From: Alphaproteobacteria bacterium
GTDB lineage: Bacteria > Pseudomonadota > Alphaproteobacteria > Micropepsales > Micropepsaceae
Direction: 5' to 3'
Assembly (NCBI GenBank): GCA_947474645.1
Contig: CANJJD010000008.1
Span: forward strand, 1 to 64,000
Length of the DNA: 64,000 nucleotides
The notes below the pieces were generated by a model. It had not been told where the DNA came from. It saw only the letters and a program-made list of their open reading frames with translations, and searched no databases. This document shows, in pieces, positions 59,815 through 64,000 of this stretch (position 1 is its first letter; the number at the start of each line of letters is the position of its first letter). A program made the translations under genes and the position numbers.

Positions 59815-59990
59815 TAATGGATGCCTTGATGGGCCGGTCCGGCGCCTCGCTCGTGCTCGGCGCGCTCGTCACTCTCGCAGGTCCACTGGACTTGCTCGCG
59901 CACTTCGTGCGCCGTTCCTCGCCCTTCGTCCACCATGCGTTCGGGTGGCGGGGCGGATTCGGCGGTTTCCTTGACGAAGGCGCGGGACAT
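59814..59990 (-). CDS. small frame with a duplicated GreA-like N-terminus
   Basis: 58 residues. The first 23 are the same as those of the adjacent GreA-like protein (MSRAFVKETAESAPPPERMV and on), although the DNA differs at several positions. The remaining 35 (REQVQWTCESDERAEHERGA and on) are unrelated and charged. Stop and next start are fused as TAATG. It is either a translated leader-like paralogue or the relic of an old tandem duplication. GC is host-like. Confidence 0.55.
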   Translation of the reverse strand: MSRAFVKETAESAPPPERMVDEGRGTAHEVREQVQWTCESDERAEHERGAGPAHQGIH

Positions 59991-60021
59991 GGCGGCTTCT
60001 CTTTTTGACGGCCCTTCGGGC

Positions 60022-60053
60022 ACTGGATGGCCCGGTCTAGCCGGGCCATGACA
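60022..60053. repeat. partial copy of the 33.5-kb palindromic repeat
   Basis: ACTGGATGGCCCGGTCTAGC followed by CGGGCCATGACA differs at one base from the right end of the element at 33519-33616. It forms a hairpin TGGCCCGG/CCGGGCCA. It lies between two minus-strand genes. Confidence 0.8.
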
Positions 60054-60088
60054 AGAGAGCTTAACGCCGCCGAGAGGAGAAAGTCTCC

Positions 60089-60319
60089 TTAGGCCGCCGC
60101 AGCGATCTGTTCGTATTGGCCGGTCAGGTAGTCGTCGATATCGCCCAGCGCCCGGTTGAGGTCGCTGCCGCTGATGCCTTCGGCGCGGGCGTCGCCGGTC
60201 AGGCCGGCGGCCAGGCGGTCCACTTCCGGCGGCAGGCTGGTCAGGCCCGGCACGCTGCGGACATTCTGCGCCACCCAATTGGCGACAAAGCTCTCGACGG
60301 CGGCGTTGTTGTTTTTCAT
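60089..60319 (-). CDS. hypothetical protein, 76 residues
   Basis: [20 protein letters not shown] opens a small, predicted helical, acidic protein ([40 protein letters not shown]). No membrane segment or signal peptide is seen, and I do not recognise the family. Its start overlaps the stop of the transglutaminase-like gene by four bases (ATGA), so it is translated with it. Function unknown. Confidence 0.65.
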   Translation of the reverse strand: MKNNNAAVESFVANWVAQNVRSVPGLTSLPPEVDRLAAGLTGDARAEGISGSDLNRALGDIDDYLTGQYEQIAAAA

Positions 60320-61182
60320 TTGGGCTCCTGATTCTGCTCTTCAGTAACACGAACCGCCACTGTCAGGCGCGCACTTCCTGCGCCGATAAAGGTTCCGCTG
60401 ACCGGCATGGCCTGGGCCAGGTCGCGCGCCACCGCCACCGGAATCAAATTGAAGCCGCCCATCTGGCGGTTGGTGGGATCAAAGCTGATCCAGCCCGCGC
60501 CCGGCACGAACACTTCGGCCCAGGCATGGGTGGTGGTGTCGCTGTCCTGCAGCGCGGGGTTGAACAGATAGCCCGACACGACGCGGGCGCCGAAGCCCAA
60601 CAGCCGCGCCGCCTCCACGAACAGCACGGCAAAGTCGCGGCACGAGCCGCGGCCCATGTCCAAGGTGCGGCCCGGCGCCTGGGTGCCTTCATCCTCGCGC
60701 GCCTCATAGCTGGCGGTGCCCGAGATGCCGGCATTCAGATCTTTCAGCAGCGCCAGCGTGTCGGTGGGATTGCTGCGCACAAAGCCGGCGGTCCAGGACG
60801 ACAGTCGCCCCATGGGATCGGCATATTGCGGCGACAGCAGCGCGCCCAGATCGGTGCGCTCCTCGGCCGAATAGCTGAAGGGGTAATTGATCGCGCCGAC
60901 GGCGATGGGAAACACCGGCCAGGCGCTGCTGCTCAGTTCCAGGCTGACCGTGCTGTCGATCACCAGCCGGTCGGTGGGCGCATCGAACACGGCGGTGGCG
61001 ATGGAATTGCCGAACACATCCTGCGCCCAGCTTATGGTGCTGGGCGGGGTTGTGGTGATCTTGTGCGACAACAGGCGCAGCTCGCGGCTTTCGCGCGGGC
61101 GCAGCATCAGCCGGTGCGGGCCGAGGCTTACGGTCTGGTTGTAGCGGTATTCGGTACGATGGGTAATCGCGTAGCGCGGCAA
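60316..61182 (-). CDS. transglutaminase-like cysteine peptidase family protein
   Basis: 288 residues. The N-terminal beta domain ([24 protein letters not shown]) is typical of bacterial transglutaminase-like proteins. The catalytic triad is in [20 protein letters not shown] (Cys near 180), [14 protein letters not shown] (His near 219) and SFDPTN (Asp near 234). There is no signal peptide, so it is probably cytosolic. Members may act as proteases or crosslinking enzymes, and the substrate is unknown. Gene order is csp, a basic helical protein, this gene, then a small protein. Confidence 0.9.
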   Translation of the reverse strand: MPRYAITHRTEYRYNQTVSLGPHRLMLRPRESRELRLLSHKITTTPPSTISWAQDVFGNSIATAVFDAPTDRLVIDSTVSLELSSSAWPVFPIAVGAINYPFSYSAEERTDLGALLSPQYADPMGRLSSWTAGFVRSNPTDTLALLKDLNAGISGTASYEAREDEGTQAPGRTLDMGRGSCRDFAVLFVEAARLLGFGARVVSGYLFNPALQDSDTTTHAWAEVFVPGAGWISFDPTNRQMGGFNLIPVAVARDLAQAMPVSGTFIGAGSARLTVAVRVTEEQNQEPK

Positions 61183-61185
61183 GGA

Positions 61186-61425
61186 TCAGCCGGCGCGCTT
61201 GGTGCGCTTTTTGGGCGTCGCGGGCGGAGCATTCTCGGCGGCGACACGGGCGGCTTCGGCGTCCGTCGCTTCCTTCTCCAGGCGCAGGGCCTTGAGGCGG
61301 ATGGTCTTGGCGTCGTTGGCGGCGCGTTCGGCATCCATTTCCTGCTTCACCAGCGTCTTGCGGTCTTCCCAGGTCTGGAAGATGCCTTGCGCGGTGCGGC
61401 GGGCGGCTTCGGTCTTGTTGGTCAT
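61186..61425 (-). CDS. small basic helical protein, 79 residues
   Basis: MTNKTEAARRTAQGIFQTWE begins a highly charged long helix (MDAERAANDAKTIRLKALRL, EKEATDAEAARVAAEN) ending in a lysine/proline tail (PPATPKKRTKRAG). It could bind nucleic acid through the tail. No family is recognised. It lies 3 bases upstream of the transglutaminase gene and 56 bases after csp. Confidence 0.6.
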   Translation of the reverse strand: MTNKTEAARRTAQGIFQTWEDRKTLVKQEMDAERAANDAKTIRLKALRLEKEATDAEAARVAAENAPPATPKKRTKRAG

Positions 61426-61445
61426 GTCATGCTTTCAAAAGAACA

Positions 61446-61472
61446 GGGGCGGCCGCACGATGCGACCGCCCC
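61446..61472 (-). terminator. terminator-like hairpin after csp
   Basis: GGGGCGG and CCGCCCC enclose a short loop with further pairing. On the minus strand the stem is followed by TGTTCTTTT. It lies 10 bases after the csp stop and would separate csp from the small basic protein gene. Confidence 0.7.
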
Positions 61473-61481
61473 AGCTTTGAC

Positions 61482-61685
61482 TTAGGCTTCCGACAGGTTG
61501 GCGGCCTTGGCGCCACGCGCGTCCGGCACCACGTCGAAATTGACCTTCTGGCCTTCGTTCAGCGTACGCATGCCGGCAGCTTCAACGGCCGAGGCGTGCA
61601 CGAACACGTCCTTGCCGCCGCCTTCCGGCGAGATAAAACCAAAACCCTTGGTGGAATTGAAAAACTTCACGGTTCCGACGGTCAT
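61482..61685 (-). CDS. cold-shock-domain protein (CspA family)
   Basis: 67 residues beginning [20 protein letters not shown], with RNP motifs KGFGFI and DVFVH intact and the end [16 protein letters not shown]/ssDNA chaperone. It has its own hairpin terminator and a candidate promoter about 170 bases upstream, giving a long 5' leader as in thermoregulated csp mRNAs. It is the closest relative of the 54.3-kb copy. Confidence 0.95.
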   Translation of the reverse strand: MTVGTVKFFNSTKGFGFISPEGGGKDVFVHASAVEAAGMRTLNEGQKVNFDVVPDARGAKAANLSEA

Positions 61686-61985
61686 GATATTTCCTTATGT
61701 CATCGGGTTCCGCCCTGGCGAAATGCCGGGACGGCCGTGGAAACAAGAACATCTGGATCGAGGGAAGGTTTTCGGTTCGTCCGGCGCCCTCTTTGGGAGG
61801 GCAGGCAGAAAGACAGAAGCGCTTCGTCTGACTGGGACGCAAGAACCACGTAGGACCTGATATAGTCGCAAAGACCCTAATTTACAATGCGATGGCGCGA
61901 ATTGCGCCGCCGGTTGGGCGTGCCTGGCCGAAATTTTCCCATGCAAACAGGCCCTTAACGCCGGGGTTCCGACAAGGCTTAACCA
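61686..61985. other. 300-base noncoding stretch
   Basis: This interval separates csp from exoD. It contains the probable csp leader and promoter. The open frames that cross it show no family resemblance or ribosome sites, so I see no gene here. Confidence 0.6.
61859..61887 (-). promoter_or_regulatory. candidate sigma-70 promoter for csp
   Basis: On the minus strand TTGTAA (61887-61882), a 17-base spacer and TATATC (61864-61859) match four of six bases at each box. Transcription would start near 61852 and give a leader of about 167 bases before the csp ATG. Confidence 0.45.
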
Positions 61986-62585
61986 TCACAAAGCCAGCAT
62001 CACCAGCCAGGTGACGGTGGCGATGGTGAAGCAAAAGGCCAGCAGCGCCCACAATCCGTCGCGCGCGATGAGAGCCAGGGAGAAGGCCACCACCGCCGCA
62101 TTGGGGGGAATGCCGCCCAGCGGCACCAGTTCCAGCACCGGCGTCACCAGCCCGATCAGCAGGCAGAACAGGGCGATGGCATAGAAGCAGGGGCCGCGCG
62201 TCAGCCAGGGCAGGCGCGGTCGCAGCAGGTGGTCGATGAAGCGCGCCACGGGGCGGAACTTTTGCAGGCCCCGTTCCATCTTGCCGGCGTCGATCGAGCG
62301 GCGCCCCAGCCAGCGCGGGATCCAGACATGATCGTGATGCAGCAGGATCGCCGCGGCCACCAGCACGATCACCACCGAGGTGATGGCGGGAAGGCCCGGT
62401 ATCGCCCCCACCGGCGACACCGCGATCAAACTGGGCACCAGCAGCAGCGGCCCGAAGGTGCGCTGGCCGATGACGTCCATCAGCTCGTCGACCGAGACAC
62501 GGCCATCGGCGTCGTTGACGCAGCAGTTGATGAGATTGTCGACCACATCTTCCAGGTCGTGATGGGCGGGTTGGTTATCGGGCAC
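61986..62585 (-). CDS. ExoD-family exopolysaccharide-synthesis membrane protein
   Basis: 199 residues from GTG 62585 (MPDNQPAHHDLEDVVDNLIN). ExoD hallmarks are VSVDELMDVIGQRTFGPLLL near residue 30, VPSLIAVSPVGAIPGLPAIT near 50, and RRSIDAGKMERGLQKFRPVA near 95. Several membrane helices follow. ExoD was linked to exopolysaccharide production and alkaline tolerance in rhizobia, and the mechanism is unknown. The start codon lies inside a 20-bp repeat of the uvrB 3' end, and no clear ribosome site is seen. Confidence 0.85.
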   Translation of the reverse strand: MPDNQPAHHDLEDVVDNLINCCVNDADGRVSVDELMDVIGQRTFGPLLLVPSLIAVSPVGAIPGLPAITSVVIVLVAAAILLHHDHVWIPRWLGRRSIDAGKMERGLQKFRPVARFIDHLLRPRLPWLTRGPCFYAIALFCLLIGLVTPVLELVPLGGIPPNAAVVAFSLALIARDGLWALLAFCFTIATVTWLVMLAL

Positions 62586-62662
62586 GAGAACCGAATGCGG
62601 TTAGCGCCAGCGTAATGCCGCCGCGATAGCGGGTGGCGCGACTATCGGGCACGAGAACCGAA
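62576..62662. repeat. 20-bp direct repeat joining the uvrB end and exoD start
   Basis: TATCGGGCACGAGAACCGAA occurs at 62576-62595 and again, identically, at 62643-62662. The right copy holds the uvrB stop region (FGSRAR), and the left copy holds the exoD GTG start. The 67-base offset suggests a tandem duplication of the uvrB 3' end. Confidence 0.9.
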
Positions 62663-64000
62663 GGTCTTGGGCACATTCGGCCTGCCCGCGCGCTGCAGGC
62701 GCTTGCGCCCGCCCTTGGAGGGAATGGGCTTGGAGGGGCTGTCGTCGGTCGAATAGGTGATCTCGGCGTCCAGGTTGGCGCGCGCCACGTCCGACTGGCG
62801 GGCAAAGGGATCGTCGGCGATGGCCAGGGCGGTGGATTGCAGCCGCTTCAGCTCGTCGCGCAGCCGGGCGGCCTCCTCGAATTCCAGGTCGGCGGCGGCG
62901 GCGCGCATTTTCTTCTCGATGTCGGCGATGATGGCCTTGATGTTGTGGCCGACGAATTCGCGGCCGTCTTGCGCCAGCGCCCCGCCATCCACCGTGACAT
63001 GGTCGCGCTCATACATGCTGCCCATGATGTCGGCGATCCTGGCCTTCACGCTGGCGGGGGTGATGCCGTGTTCCTTGTTGTACGCCTCCTGCTTGGCGCG
63101 GCGCCGGCCGGTCTCGGCCATGGCGCGCTCCATCGAGCCGGTGATGCGGTCGGCATAAAGAATGACTTTGCCGTCCACGTTGCGCGCGGCGCGGCCGATG
63201 GTCTGGACCAGCGACGTCTCGCTGCGCAGGAAACCTTCCTTGTCGGCATCCAGGATGGCGACCAACCCGCATTCGGGAATGTCGAGGCCCTCGCGCAGCA
63301 GGTTGATGCCGATCAGCACGTCGAAAGCGCCCAGGCGCAGATCGCGGATGATCTCGATACGCTCCAGCGTTTCCACATCGCTGTGCATGTAGCGCACGCG
63401 GATGCCCTGTTCGTGCATGTATTCAGTCAGATCCTCGGCCATCTTCTTGGTCAGGGTGGTGACCAGGACGCGATAGCCCTTCTTGGCGATCAGATGGCAT
63501 TCGGCGATCAGGTCATCGACCTGGCTTTCGACCGGGCGGATCTCGACCGGCGGATCAATCAAGCCGGTGGGGCGAATGACCTGTTCGGTGAAGACGCCGC
63601 CGGTGCGCTCCATCTCCCAGTTGCCCGGCGTGGCGCTGACATAGAGCGACTGGGGCCGCATCGCGTCCCATTCCTCGAACTTCAGCGGCCGGTTGTCGAT
63701 GCAGGAGGGCAGGCGGAAGCCGTATTCGGCAAGCGTGAACTTGCGGCGATAGTCGCCTTTGTACATGGCGCCGATCTGCGGCACCGTCACATGGCTTTCA
63801 TCCGCGAACACCAAGGCGTTGTCGGGCAGGTATTCGAACAGGGTGGGCGGCGGCTCGCCGGGTTTGCGGCCCGTCAGCCAGCGCGAGTAATTCTCGATGC
63901 CGGCGCAGCTTCCGGTGGCCTCGATCATCTCCAGGTCGAAGGTGGTGCGCTGTTCCAGCCGCTGGGCTTCCAGCAGCTTGCCCTTGGCGCGATGGTCGGC
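62642..64000 (-). CDS. uvrB: excinuclease ABC subunit B, C-terminal part (runs off window)
   Basis: 452 residues of UvrB are visible. The open frame continues through the right edge, where [20 protein letters not shown] is read, so the N-terminal Walker A is outside. Seen are [20 protein letters not shown] near the helicase DESH box, the [14 protein letters not shown] segment, [20 protein letters not shown] and [20 protein letters not shown] (helicase motifs V and VI). The UVR motif is [21 protein letters not shown] basic tail ends in FGSRAR. It loads damaged DNA for UvrC, which is encoded at 46 kb. Confidence 0.97.
   Translation of the reverse strand, partial: ADHRAKGKLLEAQRLEQRTTFDLEMIEATGSCAGIENYSRWLTGRKPGEPPPTLFEYLPDNALVFADESHVTVPQIGAMYKGDYRRKFTLAEYGFRLPSCIDNRPLKFEEWDAMRPQSLYVSATPGNWEMERTGGVFTEQVIRPTGLIDPPVEIRPVESQVDDLIAECHLIAKKGYRVLVTTLTKKMAEDLTEYMHEQGIRVRYMHSDVETLERIEIIRDLRLGAFDVLIGINLLREGLDIPECGLVAILDADKEGFLRSETSLVQTIGRAARNVDGKVILYADRITGSMERAMAETGRRRAKQEAYNKEHGITPASVKARIADIMGSMYERDHVTVDGGALAQDGREFVGHNIKAIIADIEKKMRAAAADLEFEEAARLRDELKRLQSTALAIADDPFARQSDVARANLDAEITYSTDDSPSKPIPSKGGRKRLQRAGRPNVPKTFGSRAR

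Noticed and set aside
60500-61485. 319-codon plus-strand frame opposite the transglutaminase
   Set aside because: Shadow. The Cys-His-Asp motifs are on the minus strand.

Overview
The window reads as a chromosomal segment of a GC-rich alphaproteobacterium. Supporting signs are a PetABC cytochrome bc1 operon, a YbjN-proC pair, a GreA-type factor beginning MSRAFVKE, the lgt-midA-pgeF-prs run, glnD-trpS, an EnvZ/OmpR-type pair, L25 with an alanine-rich tail and three small cold-shock proteins. The paired quinoprotein dehydrogenases and the overall gene mix would fit a Rhizomicrobium/Micropepsis-like or Caulobacterales-like lineage. That placement is an inference, since no rRNA lies in the window.

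Layout. 1-2.4 kb: the end of an IS3-family element abuts a 5'-truncated flgK, followed by flgL. 2.5-9.1 kb: mnmA, a soluble-type quinoprotein dehydrogenase, a cold-shock gene with two small proteins, then a cytochrome c-quinoprotein dehydrogenase coupled to a CHRD-domain protein. 9.3-14.7 kb: tRNA-Met(CAT), threonine ammonia-lyase, a PNPOx-fold protein, motA, an HPt-like protein with a CheY-like regulator, a Nudix hydrolase and a GNAT. 14.8-21.4 kb: a four-gene MoxR/DUF58/DUF4159/VWA-like block. 21.5-25.4 kb: CoA-type Nudix, CCA-adding enzyme, PP2C-like phosphatase, TerC and TrmL. 25.6-28.3 kb: petABC with a strong terminator. 28.3-33.5 kb: a methylthioadenosine salvage operon (mtnP-apt-GST-mtnA) next to a class II aldolase/SDR fusion. 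33.5-46 kb: ychF-pth-rplY, prs-pgeF-midA-lgt, ubiK, ybjN, proC, EnvZ/OmpR and ilvE. 45.4-52.9 kb: the glnD-trpS-SDR-folB-uvrC-pgsA run. 53-57 kb: a SodC-like protein lacking metal ligands, secreted proteins, csp, a PAS protein, arsC and a ThuA-like protein. 57.0-59.35 kb: a low-GC island carrying a retron. 59.36-64 kb: greA-like genes, a transglutaminase, csp, exoD and the 3' part of uvrB.

The two strongest biological signals are as follows. (1) A retron-type defence module has a reverse transcriptase (NAxxH, YADD and VTG motifs) with a long N-terminal extension. It is coupled to an effector resembling the St85/Ec86 class of nucleoside-deoxyribosyltransferase-like proteins. The effector N-terminus, carrying an LCGP motif, lies in a different frame across a run of seven A, so the effector is either broken, mis-sequenced or made by frameshifting. 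(2) An mtnP-apt-GST-mtnA operon is followed by an aldolase-dehydrogenase fusion and has no mtnB/C/D nearby, which suggests an MTA-to-DHAP shunt in which the C2 aldehyde is processed by the fused dehydrogenase.

Several REP-like palindromic repeats occur at gene ends. There are also visible scars: an IS in flgK, an arsC 3' remnant, a tandem partial greA duplicate, and a 20-bp repeat joining uvrB and exoD.
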